NCBI RefSeq assembly: GCF_024539815.1
Contig: NZ_JAHHIU010000007.1
Location: 1 to 56,521 of the forward strand
Reading direction: 5' to 3'
Length of the DNA stretch: 56,521 bases
Origin: Streptomyces hayashii
GTDB taxonomy: Bacteria; Actinomycetota; Actinomycetes; Streptomycetales; Streptomycetaceae
The notes under the pieces are model-generated. The model worked only from the letters and a program-made list of their open reading frames with translations, was not told where the DNA came from and ran no database searches. Each line of letters opens with the position of its first letter. The stretch's first letter is position 1. Made by a program: the position numbers and the translations under genes. This document shows positions 24,993-32,645 of the stretch, piece by piece.

Positions 24993-25691
24993 TCAGGGGC
25001 TGAGCCGCTCCACCCGCCAGCTCCCGTCGGGCTCCGCCACGTACCGCAGCCGGTCGTGCAGCCGGTTCAGCCGCCCCTGCCAGAACTCCACCGCCTGAGG
25101 CGCCACCCGGAACCCGCCCCAGTGCGGCGGCACCGGCACCTGCTCCCCCTCGGGATAGCGGGCCGCCAGCTCGGCGTACGAGGCGTCGAGGTCGGCCCGC
25201 GTGGCGATCACCGAGGACTGGGCGCTGGCCCACGCGCCGAGCTGCGAGCCGTGCGGCCGGGTGCGGAAGTAGGCGGCCGTCTCGTCGCGTCCGGTGCGCC
25301 GGGCCACGCCCCGCACGACGACCTGCCGGGCCATCGGATGCCATGGGAAGAGCAGCGAGACGTACGGGTTCTCGGCGAGGTCGCGGGCCTTGCGGGAGTC
25401 GTAGTTGGTGTAGAAGACGAACCCCTGCTCGTCGAAGTGCTTCAGGAGCACCGTGCGCGAGCTGGGCCGGCCCTCGGCGTCCGCGGTGGCGACGACCATG
25501 GCGTTCGGCTCGAAGAGATGGGCCTCGACGGCCGCGTCCTTGAACCAGCGGGCGAACTGCTCCAAGGGCGTGGCGGCCAGACCGGCCTCGGAGAGCCCCT
25601 CGGCCCGGTACTGCTTGCGCATGGCGGCAGGGTCGGGGAAGGACCCGGGGGAGACGGCGTGTGCGTCGGTCACCCGGCCATCTTGCCGCAT
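24993..25691 (-). CDS. pdxH: Pyridoxamine 5'-phosphate oxidase
   Basis: An FMN enzyme that makes pyridoxal 5'-phosphate from PNP or PMP in vitamin B6 metabolism. Signatures: [15 protein letters not shown], the FMN-binding segment [46 protein letters not shown] at the substrate loop, and the C-terminal signature [30 protein letters not shown] 25691 gives 232 residues. GTG 25673 is an alternative. It is divergent from citA and convergent with the TetR gene. Its product is the cofactor of SerC, also encoded in this window. Confidence 0.95.
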   Translation of the reverse strand: MRQDGRVTDAHAVSPGSFPDPAAMRKQYRAEGLSEAGLAATPLEQFARWFKDAAVEAHLFEPNAMVVATADAEGRPSSRTVLLKHFDEQGFVFYTNYDSRKARDLAENPYVSLLFPWHPMARQVVVRGVARRTGRDETAAYFRTRPHGSQLGAWASAQSSVIATRADLDASYAELAARYPEGEQVPVPPHWGGFRVAPQAVEFWQGRLNRLHDRLRYVAEPDGSWRVERLSP

Positions 25692-25731
25692 GGTCCGGCC
25701 ACGCCGATCACCCGCCGATGACAGCGCATCG

Positions 25732-25772
25732 GGTGGCACTGAGTGCCGCTACCACTCCCCAAAGGTGGCACT
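25732..25772. promoter_or_regulatory. Palindrome and direct repeats in the pdxH-citA divergent region
   Basis: GGCACTGAGTGCC (25735-25747) is a perfect 13-bp palindrome. Its left arm is part of GGTGGCACT (25732-25740), which recurs as a direct repeat at 25764-25772, 32 bp (about three helical turns) away. This is a plausible operator pair controlling pdxH and/or citA. The regulator is unknown. Confidence 0.5.
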
Positions 25773-25955
25773 CGGGGATATGGTGCAGATGCCGAACCAG
25801 TCGAGTGGTGGGTGACCGCCCGCCCCACGGGGCATCAGTGGGACGACCGCCCAGGACCGCGAGTCCTTCCGAGGACCGCGGAACCGCCGGCGCCGCCCGT
25901 TCCGCACCCGCTGCCGCCCGCCCGTCCCGTCGTACACATCACGAGGAGCCGCCCG

Positions 25956-27056
25956 ATGTCCGACTTCGTACCCGGACTCGAAGGAGTCGTCGCGTTCGAG
26001 ACGGAGATCGCCGAACCCGACAAGGAGGGCGGCGCCCTGCGGTACCGGGGCGTCGACATCGAGGACCTGGTCGGTCACGTCTCCTTCGGCAACGTCTGGG
26101 GCCTGCTCGTCGACGGCGCCTTCAACCCCGGCCTGCCGCCCGCCGAGCCGTTCCCCATCCCGGTCCACTCCGGCGACATCCGCGTCGACGTCCAGTCCGC
26201 GCTCGCCATGCTCGCACCCGTCTGGGGCCTCAAGCCGCTCCTCGACATCGATGCCGAGCAGGCCCGCGCCGACCTCGCCCGCGCCGCCGTCATGGCCCTC
26301 TCCTACGTCGCGCAGTCGGCGCGCGGCCAGGGCACCCCGATGGTCCCCCAGCGGGAGATCGACAAGGCTGCCTCCGTCGTCGAACGGTTCATGATCCGCT
26401 GGCGCGGCGAGCCCGACCCCAAGCACGTCAAGGCGGTCGACGCCTACTGGACGTCCGCGGCCGAACATGGCATGAACGCCTCCACGTTCACCGCCCGGGT
26501 CATCGCCTCCACCGGCGCCGACGTCGCCGCCGCCCTCTCCGGAGCCGTGGGCGCCATGTCGGGCCCCCTGCACGGCGGCGCGCCGTCCCGGGTCCTCGGC
26601 ATGATCGAGGAGATCGAGCGCACCGGCGACGCCGACGCCTACGTCAGGCAGGCCCTCGACAAGGGCGAACGCCTCATGGGCTTCGGCCACCGCGTCTACC
26701 GCGCCGAGGACCCCCGAGCGCGGGTCCTGCGCCGCACCGCCCGCGAACTGGGCGCGCCCCGCTTCGAGGTGGCCGAGGCGCTGGAGAAGGCGGCCCTCGC
26801 CGAGCTCCACGCCCGCCGCCCCGACCGGGTCCTCGCGACGAACGTCGAGTTCTGGGCCGCCATCGTCCTGGACTTCGCCGAGGTGCCCGCCCACATGTTC
26901 ACCTCGATGTTCACCTGCGCCCGCACGGCCGGCTGGTCGGCGCACATCCTGGAGCAGAAGCGCACCGGCCGCCTGGTCCGCCCGTCGGCCCGCTACACCG
27001 GCCCCGGCTCCCGCGACCCGCGCGACATCGAGGGCTACGACGACATCGCCGACTGA
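25956..27056 (+). CDS. citA: Citrate synthase 2 (CitA type)
   Basis: Condenses oxaloacetate and acetyl-CoA, or possibly a propionyl-CoA/methylcitrate variant. The catalytic residues sit in recognisable blocks: SGPLHGGAPSRV (His), MGFGHRVYR (His) and NVEFWAAIVLDFAEVP (Asp region). The 366-residue length fits the short bacterial citrate synthase 2 group. GAGGAG at 25943 and ATG 25956 (MSDFVPGLEGV) set the start. About 260 bp of upstream DNA to pdxH holds repeated GGTGGCACT elements. It converges with the oxygenase gene, ending 13 bp away. Confidence 0.95.
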   Translation: MSDFVPGLEGVVAFETEIAEPDKEGGALRYRGVDIEDLVGHVSFGNVWGLLVDGAFNPGLPPAEPFPIPVHSGDIRVDVQSALAMLAPVWGLKPLLDIDAEQARADLARAAVMALSYVAQSARGQGTPMVPQREIDKAASVVERFMIRWRGEPDPKHVKAVDAYWTSAAEHGMNASTFTARVIASTGADVAAALSGAVGAMSGPLHGGAPSRVLGMIEEIERTGDADAYVRQALDKGERLMGFGHRVYRAEDPRARVLRRTARELGAPRFEVAEALEKAALAELHARRPDRVLATNVEFWAAIVLDFAEVPAHMFTSMFTCARTAGWSAHILEQKRTGRLVRPSARYTGPGSRDPRDIEGYDDIAD

Positions 27057-27069
27057 GTCCGGCGGCCCG

Positions 27070-28143
27070 TCACGCGGGGCTGAGCAGCCCCGCGTGATGC
27101 CGCTCGGCCACCAGCGGATGGGCGCGCAGCTTGCCCTTCAGCTCGTTGAAGCCGTACTCGGCGAAGAGCGGGTTGGCCGGGTCGTCGCTCACGCCGGGCG
27201 CGGCCGAGGCGTAGGGGAACGGCAGCGGCTCCACGCGCGCGTCCAGCCGGGGGTTGTAGAAGAACGGCACCGAGAACCGCTCGACGGCGCTCGGCGGTGA
27301 CACCACCCGGTGGTTGGTGGCGACCAGGTACCCGTCGGTCGCCACCTCCAGCAGCTCGCCGAGGTTGACCACGAACGCGCCCGGCAGCGGCGGGACGTCA
27401 TGGAACGCGCCGTCCTCACGCTGCACCTGGAGGCCGCCCACCTCGTCCTGGAGCAGCAGCGTCAGGAACCCGTAGTCCTTGTGGGCCCCGACCCCCTGCC
27501 CGGCGCCGTCCCCGGCGCTGCCCGGATACCGCACGAGCTTCAGATGCGGATGCGCCCGCTCCCCGAACACCGGGTCGTAGAAGCCGGCCGGCGCGCCGAT
27601 CGCGGCCAGCAGCTCGTGCAGCAGTTTCTCGGCGACGGCGCTCAGCCGCTCGATCCACGCGAGCGCCGCCGTGCGCAGCTCGGGCAGCCCCGCCGGCCAC
27701 TGGTTGGGCCCCTGGAGCCACCAGTAGGCGGGCTCGTCCGGTCCCGGCCTGCGCGCCGGCCGCTCGGCCCCTATGTCGAGCTGGTCGCGCCAGTCCCGCC
27801 GGCCGCCGGTGCGCTCGTCGCCGGTCCGCGTGTACCCGCGGAAGTGGGGCGAGTTCACGTTGTCGAGGGCGAGCCTGCGGTCCTCGGGCAGCGCGAAGAA
27901 CGCGCGCATCGCGGACAGCAGCGCCTCCGTCTCCCGCTTGCCGACCCCGTGCCCGACCAGTTGGAAGAACCCCACGTCATGGGCGGCGCTGTGCAGCTGG
28001 GCGTGGAGCAGCGCCCGTGCCTGGGGGCCGCGGTCCGCGGCGGAGAGATCAATGATCGGCAGCTGCCGGTAGGACGGATTCGAGGACGGGGTCGCGGACG
28101 GATTCGAGGACGGGGTCGTCGCGAGGGATGTCACGTTCGTCAT
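27070..28143 (-). CDS. 2-oxoglutarate/Fe(II)-type oxygenase, isopenicillin N synthase family
   Basis: A non-haem iron dioxygenase of the jelly-roll fold. The N-terminal DIOX domain (LPIIDLSAADRG, HDVGFFQLVGHGV) and the catalytic domain are present. The iron triad is His and Asp in GAHKDYGFLTLL and a distal His in ATNHRVVSPP. The Arg-x-Ser pair VERFSVPFFYN binds 2-oxoglutarate in relatives. The protein has 357 residues, with a low-complexity N-terminal repeat (TPSSNPSATPSSNPS). The substrate is unknown. A short Cys-motif leader peptide lies about 125 bp upstream, hinting at control by sulfur/cysteine status. Confidence 0.88.
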   Translation of the reverse strand: MTNVTSLATTPSSNPSATPSSNPSYRQLPIIDLSAADRGPQARALLHAQLHSAAHDVGFFQLVGHGVGKRETEALLSAMRAFFALPEDRRLALDNVNSPHFRGYTRTGDERTGGRRDWRDQLDIGAERPARRPGPDEPAYWWLQGPNQWPAGLPELRTAALAWIERLSAVAEKLLHELLAAIGAPAGFYDPVFGERAHPHLKLVRYPGSAGDGAGQGVGAHKDYGFLTLLLQDEVGGLQVQREDGAFHDVPPLPGAFVVNLGELLEVATDGYLVATNHRVVSPPSAVERFSVPFFYNPRLDARVEPLPFPYASAAPGVSDDPANPLFAEYGFNELKGKLRAHPLVAERHHAGLLSPA

Positions 28144-28269
28144 GGTGCGTCCGTGGGTGTACGGGGGCCCGTGGCCGGCGTCGGGTGGGACGGCGCACGG
28201 GTGCCAGGTGGGCGGAGGGAGGAAGAGCGCGTGAACGCGGGCGGCGGTGAACCGCGAGGGGCCGGAGGC

Positions 28270-28344
28270 TCAGACGGAGCGTCGACAGCCCATGCTCGTG
28301 ACGCGGACGTAGTCCACGTGGCGGCGTCGAACGAGCGAAAGCAT
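28270..28344 (-). CDS. Putative attenuation leader peptide, 24 residues
   Basis: A minus-strand ATG at 28344 opens a 24-codon frame containing RRRHVDYVRVTSMGC. This fits the streptomycete leader peptides (R-R-H-V-D-x-x-R-x-x-S-x-x-C) found before sulfur/cysteine-related genes. A TACTCT -10-like hexamer (28351-28356, minus strand) ends 6 bp before the ATG, so the mRNA would be leaderless or nearly so. The peptide stops 127 bp before the oxygenase start. The single near-terminal Cys codon is where ribosomes would stall under cysteine limitation. This function is inferred from the family. Confidence 0.75.
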   Translation of the reverse strand: MLSLVRRRHVDYVRVTSMGCRRSV

Positions 28345-28467
28345 GCGCCCAGAGTACTGCCTGACGAAAGATCCGTACGTGGCGCGGGTCACGCACCGCA
28401 GAACCTGAGGGCGCGCAGTGCCGAAGAAGATGAATCCGCCGCGGCCGGAGGCGGCGGAGAACGCAGA

Positions 28468-28530
28468 CGACCCGCGAGTCTGGTCCTCACTCAGGAGGGC
28501 CGGCCGGACTTACCGGCGACTCGCGGGTCG
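28468..28530 (-). terminator. Strong hairpin after the minus-strand small transcription unit
   Basis: CGACCCGCGAGTC (28468-28480) and its exact complement (28518-28530) form a 13-bp stem around 37 nt. The loop contains a second GC-rich self-complementary stretch (GGCCGGCC). It probably ends the transcript initiated near 28672 and isolates it from the leader peptide unit downstream. Confidence 0.65.
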
Positions 28531-28607
28531 GGTGACTGCTGGGTGTGGGCCGGCTGCACGTGTCTCACGTACTGGTCCGGCACCGCACAGAGTGTGGTGA
28601 CGGGCCG

Positions 28608-28646
28608 CTAGCCCGCAGCCACCTCACGAGTCCGGGAATCACACAT
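28608..28646 (-). CDS. Candidate 12-codon ORF with exceptionally strong RBS (or small RNA)
   Basis: ATG 28646 opens MCDSRTREVAAG and stops at TAG 28610-28608. If that TAG were read through, the same frame would continue for 38 codons (RPVTTLCAVPDQYVRHVQPA and on) to TGA 28493-28491, with high third-position GC. The ORF has its own near-consensus promoter, a full-length Shine-Dalgarno sequence and a downstream hairpin. I do not recognise the peptide. It could be a microprotein, the 5' part of a read-through or frameshifted gene, or a ribosome-engaging small RNA. Confidence 0.4.
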   Translation of the reverse strand: MCDSRTREVAAG

Positions 28647-28651
28647 CTACC

Positions 28652-28665
28652 GGATCACCTCCTTT
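28652..28665 (-). promoter_or_regulatory. Full-length Shine-Dalgarno sequence complementary to the 16S rRNA 3' end
   Basis: On the minus strand the sequence AAAGGAGGTGATCC complements the conserved 16S 3' tail GGATCACCTCCTTT over 14 bases. It is placed 5 bases before the ATG at 28646. No other gene in the window has an SD longer than 6-7 bases. Confidence 0.8.
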
Positions 28666-28678
28666 CGCGTGTACTGGA

Positions 28679-28707
28679 ACCCTAAGAAGTGTTCTCTCGC
28701 CAATCAA
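28679..28707 (-). promoter_or_regulatory. Predicted vegetative promoter of the small minus-strand unit
   Basis: On the minus strand TTGATT (28707-28702), a 17-bp spacer and TAGGGT (28684-28679) match the sigma-HrdB pattern closely. The predicted start is near 28672, about 7 bases before the full-length SD. Confidence 0.65.
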
Positions 28708-28795
28708 CCGTTTTTCCGGCACGGCTGCGGCGACGGCCCGGTCGCGGACGACGCGGGCTGTTGACGTCCTCGCGGCGACGGGGTTCGCTGGGGGT

Positions 28796-29329
28796 GTGAA
28801 TGATCTTCGTCTGCGTACGGAGGCAGTGGCCGACGAGGCCGCGCTGGAACGGTGGCGGCACGTCCACAACGCGATCGTGCCGCCGGCCGCGATGTCTCTC
28901 GACGAGGTGCGCGAACGGGCAGGGCGCTTCCGGCTGCGGAACGCCTGCGTCGGTGACGTCCTGGTCGGCTGCTCGACCGTACGGCCGCCCGACGGCGAGC
29001 GGGCCGCGGCGACCGTCATCGTGCGCGTACTGCCCGAGTACAGGGGTACAGGCTACGGAGCCGCCCTGTACGACGACGGTCTCGCCCATGCGCGCGGCCT
29101 CGGCGCCCGGGTGGCCGAGACCTGTGTGCTCGCCGTCGACGAGGACGGTCTGAGGCTCGCGCAGGCGCGCGGTTTCGTCGAGGTCGAGCGATACGTGCGG
29201 GACGGCGGGACAGCGGAATGGGTCGACCTGCGGCTCCTGTCCCGCCGAGGCCGAGGGCCGAGGCGCGGGTACAACGATTCCCCTGCAATCTTGCGGGAAT
29301 CTATGTGGGCTGCGTCACGTTCGAGTTGA
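28796..29329 (+). CDS. GNAT family N-acetyltransferase
   Basis: A 177-residue acetyltransferase of unknown substrate. Motif A is VIVRVLPEYRGTGYGAALYDDGLAHAR (R-G-T-G-Y-G for acetyl-CoA), and the C-terminal GNAT strand is AQARGFVEVERYVRDGG. The GTG at 28796 begins VNDLRLRTEAV. A TTGACG at 28761 may be its -35 element. The last ~25 residues are a basic tail beyond the fold. The gene is divergent from the small unit at 28608-28707. Confidence 0.85.
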   Translation: MNDLRLRTEAVADEAALERWRHVHNAIVPPAAMSLDEVRERAGRFRLRNACVGDVLVGCSTVRPPDGERAAATVIVRVLPEYRGTGYGAALYDDGLAHARGLGARVAETCVLAVDEDGLRLAQARGFVEVERYVRDGGTAEWVDLRLLSRRGRGPRRGYNDSPAILRESMWAASRSS

Positions 29330-29364
29330 ATGAGGGCAAGTGAGCGAACCTGCAGGGGGTCCAG

Positions 29365-30819
29365 GTGAGTGCTTCCCGGCGTAGTGGGACCACCGACGCA
29401 CTCGGGCCGGACGAGCCCGAGCGCCCCGGGCAGGGCGAAGACGGCCCGGAGCCCCCGGACGGCGCGCGGCCCGTCGTCGGCCCGGACGGCGCCGACCTGC
29501 TCGCCGCGCTGCTCGACGGCATGGACGCGGCGCTGTGCGCCTTCGACGGCGACGGCGTCGTCACCCACTGGAACCGCGAGGCCGAGCGCATCCTCGGCTG
29601 GAGCGCCGAAGAGGCCGTCGGCCGCAAGGGTTTCGCCGGCTGGGCCGTGCGCGAGGCCGACGCGGAGGACATCGAGGGGCGGCTGATGGCCGCCATGCAC
29701 GCCCCGGGCCGTCAGGTGCACGAGTTCGCGCTGCTGACCAAGGACGGCGGCCGGGTCCTCGTGCGCACGCAGTCGGCCGCAGTGCCGGGCCCGGACGGCA
29801 AGCCCGCCGGGCTGTACTGCGCCTTCAGCGAGGTGCACGCCCAGATCGACCTGGAGCGTTCCATCGCGCTCAGCGAGGCCCTGTTCGAGGACGCCTCCTG
29901 GGGAGTCGTCCTGGTCGACGCCGATCTGCGCCCCGCCGTAGTCAACGCGCACGCGGCCCGCGCCCTGGGCACCGGCCGCACGACCGTCCTGGGCCGGCCG
30001 CTGGGCGAGCTGCTCACCCGGGGCGCGGAGGAGCTGGAGAACGCGCTGACGCATGTCCTCGCCGAGGGCGCCCCGCCCGCCCCGGCCGAGCTGTGGGTGG
30101 GGGTGCGCACCCCGGACGGCGAGAAGCGGCGCTGCTGGCGCAGCGGATTCCTGCGGCTGGCCTCGCCCCTCGCGGAGGAGCCGGTGCCGCTGGGGGTCGG
30201 CTGGATCTTCCAGGACGTCACGGAGGCCAAGCAGGGCGAGCAGGAGGCCTCGCTGCTGCGGTTCCGGGCCAACCAGCTGCACCGGGCGGCCCGGGCGGCC
30301 GTCGAGTGCGAGGACCCGGCGGAGGCGGCCACGGTCCATCTCGACTTCGCGCTCGCCGGTTTCGCCGACCACGCCCTGGTCGACCGGGTGATGGGCGACG
30401 CGGAAGGGGCGGGGCCGCTGCGGCTGATGCGGGTCGCGTCCACCCCGTCGGGCGGGCCCGGCCCGAGCACGCTCACCGGCCACGCGGGTCTGCCGGTGCG
30501 CTATGCCGACGGGCACCCGGCGCTCCAGTGCGTCGCGCGGGCCGGTTCGGTCCGGGCGGGCTCCGGCTCGGTGCCGGCCGACGAGGCGCGGGAGTGGGCG
30601 CGGGCACGGCAGTGGCCCGAGGACACGGTGCACGCGCTGTGCGCGGTGCTGCGCAGCCGCGGTCGCACCCTGGGCGTGCTGACGTTCCTGCGCGGCGGCG
30701 GCCGTGCCGCGTTCGAGCGTTCGGACGCGAACTACGCCGAGGACGTCGCCGTGCGCATCGCCTCGGCACTCGACCTGGCGGACCTGACGGCGCGGACGGC
30801 CGACCGGGGCGACCGCTGA
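29365..30819 (+). CDS. PAS-PAS-GAF sensor protein without a visible output domain
   Basis: A 484-residue cytoplasmic signalling protein. PAS 1 spans about residues 45-165 (DGMDAALCAFDGDGVVTHWNREAERILGWSAEEAVGRKG). PAS 2 spans about 170-290 (LFEDASWGVVLVDADLRPAVVNAHAARALG ... GWIFQDVTEAK). A short linker rich in Ala/Glu precedes a GAF-like region (about 300-475) ending in FERSDANYAEDVAVRIASALDLADL. Such modules usually precede PP2C (RsbU/SpoIIE-like) or kinase domains, but the frame stops directly after GAF. It may act through a partner. The GTG at 29365 is the supported start. It converges with the SIS gene. Confidence 0.85.
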   Translation: MSASRRSGTTDALGPDEPERPGQGEDGPEPPDGARPVVGPDGADLLAALLDGMDAALCAFDGDGVVTHWNREAERILGWSAEEAVGRKGFAGWAVREADAEDIEGRLMAAMHAPGRQVHEFALLTKDGGRVLVRTQSAAVPGPDGKPAGLYCAFSEVHAQIDLERSIALSEALFEDASWGVVLVDADLRPAVVNAHAARALGTGRTTVLGRPLGELLTRGAEELENALTHVLAEGAPPAPAELWVGVRTPDGEKRRCWRSGFLRLASPLAEEPVPLGVGWIFQDVTEAKQGEQEASLLRFRANQLHRAARAAVECEDPAEAATVHLDFALAGFADHALVDRVMGDAEGAGPLRLMRVASTPSGGPGPSTLTGHAGLPVRYADGHPALQCVARAGSVRAGSGSVPADEAREWARARQWPEDTVHALCAVLRSRGRTLGVLTFLRGGGRAAFERSDANYAEDVAVRIASALDLADLTARTADRGDR

Positions 30820-30836
30820 CCGGGGCGACGGCCGGC

Positions 30837-30898
30837 CCGCACGGCCCGGCCCCCGTGCGGCCCGGCCCCTGTGGCGGCCGCCCGTGGGCGGGGGCCGC
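30837..30898. terminator. Two hairpins between convergent PAS and SIS genes
   Basis: CCGCACGG (30837-30844) pairs with CCGTGCGG (30853-30860) across 8 nt. A second fold at 30874-30898 pairs GCGGCC with GGCCGC around an inner GCCC/GGGC stem. Both lie between convergent stop codons. Confidence 0.7.
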
Positions 30899-31654
30899 TC
30901 AGCGGCGGTAGAAGATGCGGTCCCGGTACTCCTCCATGATCCGGCCGTTCCAGTCGTGGCCGCCGTCGACGTTGCCCGAGCGCAGCAGCGGGGGTTCGAT
31001 GCCGCGCTCGGCGAGGGCGCCGGCCGCGGTCGCCATGACGGCCTGCAGGAGGGCCGAGGTCACGACGGTGGAGGCGGGGGCGAAGGGCGCGGGGACGGTG
31101 TCGAGGGTCAGCTCGGCGTCGCCGACAGCGATCTTCGAGTCGAGGACGACGTCGCAGTGGTCCTTCAGGAAGGTTCCGGTGACGTGGCGCGACGTGGTCC
31201 GCGTCGCGTACGCCACCGACGTCACGCCGATGACCTTCACGCCCAGGGCGCGGGCGGTGAGCGCCATCTCCACGGGCAGGGCGTTGCGGCCGGAGAGCGA
31301 GACGACGACGAGCGCGTCGCCCGCGCGCACGGGCGAGGTGCCGAGCACGGCGCTCGCCAGGCCGTCGACGCGTTCCAGGGCCGAGCCGAGCGTGGCGGGG
31401 ACGACGTCGACGCCGACGACGCCGGGCACGGCGAGCAGGTTCATCAGGGCGAGGCCGCCCGCCCGGTAGACGACGTCCTGGGCGGCGAGCGAGGAGTGCC
31501 CGGCGCCGAAGGCGAAGAGGCGGCCGCCGGAGGCCACGGTGTCGGCGAGGAGCGTGCCGGCCGCGTCGACGGCCTCGGCCTCCTCGTCGCGGACCCGTTG
31601 CAGCAGGGCCACGGCGGCGTCGAAGAACTGGGCGGCGAGCTTGCGGTCGCTCAT
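30899..31654 (-). CDS. SIS domain sugar phosphate isomerase/binding protein
   Basis: A 251-residue SIS-fold protein, a class that binds phosphosugars, often GlcNAc-6-P or MurNAc-6-P. The signature loops are LFAFGAGHSSLAAQDVVYRAGG, DALVVVSLSGRNALPVEMALTARALG and VIGVTSVAYATRTTSRHVTGTFL. It is divergent from dmdR with 298 bp between, and a DasR-type dre site lies about 82 bp upstream of the start. This fits a role in aminosugar metabolism. Substrate and reaction are not proven. Confidence 0.9.
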   Translation of the reverse strand: MSDRKLAAQFFDAAVALLQRVRDEEAEAVDAAGTLLADTVASGGRLFAFGAGHSSLAAQDVVYRAGGLALMNLLAVPGVVGVDVVPATLGSALERVDGLASAVLGTSPVRAGDALVVVSLSGRNALPVEMALTARALGVKVIGVTSVAYATRTTSRHVTGTFLKDHCDVVLDSKIAVGDAELTLDTVPAPFAPASTVVTSALLQAVMATAAGALAERGIEPPLLRSGNVDGGHDWNGRIMEEYRDRIFYRR

Positions 31655-31735
31655 CCGAAGGGCCCCTTTGCCGTGTCGGTGGAGGTGTCCGTGGAGTGGT
31701 CGGTGGAGTGACGGTGTCCGTGTCGCGGATCACCG

Positions 31736-31751
31736 TGCGGTCTGGACCAGT
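31736..31751. promoter_or_regulatory. DasR-responsive element (dre)-like site between SIS gene and dmdR
   Basis: Read on the minus strand the site is ACTGGTCCAGACCGCA, matching the dre consensus ACTGGTCTAGACCACT at 13 of 16 positions. DasR is the GlcNAc-responsive GntR repressor of streptomycetes. From memory, DasR control of dmdR1 by GlcNAc has been reported in S. coelicolor. The flanking 31677-31720 DNA holds imperfect GGTGGAGTG/GTGTCCGTG repeats. Confidence 0.7.
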
Positions 31752-31952
31752 GCCCTGTCAATATGGCCGGCGCCGGTGGCGCACGGCGGGGGCGCGGGAG
31801 GCTCCGGGCCCGGCGGCCGGCGCCCGGACGCGACCTCCCCGTGCGGACGGCGAGGCACGCTTGTCAGTGGTATCCGGCAGAATTGGGTGCAGGGCCAGCG
31901 CACGCGCCGTAGAGCGGTCGAGCTTTTCGGCAGAGCTAATCGAGGGGCACGA

Positions 31953-32645
31953 ATGTCCGGACTGATCGACACCACGGAGATGTATCTCCGCACCATCCTT
32001 GAGCTGGAAGAGGAAGGTGTGGTCCCCATGCGTGCCCGGATCGCCGAGCGGCTCGACCAGAGCGGCCCGACGGTCAGCCAGACCGTGGCGCGCATGGAGC
32101 GCGACGGACTGGTCGCGGTGGCCAGCGACCGCCACCTGGAGCTCACCGACGAGGGCCGTCGGCTGGCCACGCGCGTGATGCGCAAGCACCGTCTCGCCGA
32201 GTGTCTGCTCGTCGACGTGATCGGCCTGGAGTGGGAGCAGGTCCACGCGGAGGCGTGCCGCTGGGAGCACGTGATGAGCGAGGCCGTGGAGCGGCGGGTG
32301 CTGGAGCTGCTGCGCCACCCGACCGAGTCGCCGTACGGCAACCCCATCCCGGGCCTGGAGGAGCTGGGCGAGAAGGACGGCGCGGACCCGTTCCTGGACG
32401 AGGGCATGGTCTCGCTGGCCGACCTCGACCCGGGCCAGGAGGGCAAGACGGTCGTCGTGCGCCGGATCGGCGAGCCGATCCAGACCGACGCGCAGCTGAT
32501 GTACACGCTGCGCCGCGCGGGCGTGCAGCCGGGCTCGGTGGTGAGTGTGACGGAGTCGCCGGGCGGGGTGCTGGTGGGAAGCGGCGGCGAGGCCGCGGAA
32601 CTGGAGTCGGACGTCGCGTCGCACGTGTTCGTCGCGAAGCGGTAG
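31953..32645 (+). CDS. dmdR1: DtxR-family iron-dependent repressor (DmdR1 type)
   Basis: A metal-dependent repressor controlling siderophore and iron uptake genes. The N-terminal winged helix is MSGLIDTTEMYLRTILELEEEG with recognition region RIAERLDQSGPTVSQTVARMERDGLV. The dimerisation/metal domain contains HRLAECLLVDVIGLEWEQVHAEACRWEHVMSEAVERR (the M-x-x-C/H-E-x-x-H type ligands), followed by LLRHPTESPYGNPIPG. The C-terminal SH3-like FeoA domain covers about residues 155-228. The 230-residue length matches DmdR1. Start ATG 31953. The divergent SIS gene and dre-like site suggest coupling of iron and aminosugar signals. Confidence 0.93.
   Translation: MSGLIDTTEMYLRTILELEEEGVVPMRARIAERLDQSGPTVSQTVARMERDGLVAVASDRHLELTDEGRRLATRVMRKHRLAECLLVDVIGLEWEQVHAEACRWEHVMSEAVERRVLELLRHPTESPYGNPIPGLEELGEKDGADPFLDEGMVSLADLDPGQEGKTVVVRRIGEPIQTDAQLMYTLRRAGVQPGSVVSVTESPGGVLVGSGGEAAELESDVASHVFVAKR

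Noticed and set aside
25735..25747. Resemblance of GGCACTGAGTGCC to the CIRCE (HrcA) element
   Set aside because: CIRCE has a 9-bp spacer and TTAGCACTC arms. Here the spacer is 1 bp and no chaperone gene is nearby.
28418..28600. Plus-strand 60-codon frame (VPKKMNPPRPEAAENADD and on)
   Set aside because: It runs through both arms of the 13-bp hairpin, GC at third positions decays towards the end, and there is no ribosome binding site. The minus-strand unit is better supported.
28652..28666. Fragment of a 16S rRNA gene
   Set aside because: The match is only the last ~15 bases of 16S. No other rRNA sequence flanks it, and its position before an ATG explains it as a Shine-Dalgarno sequence.
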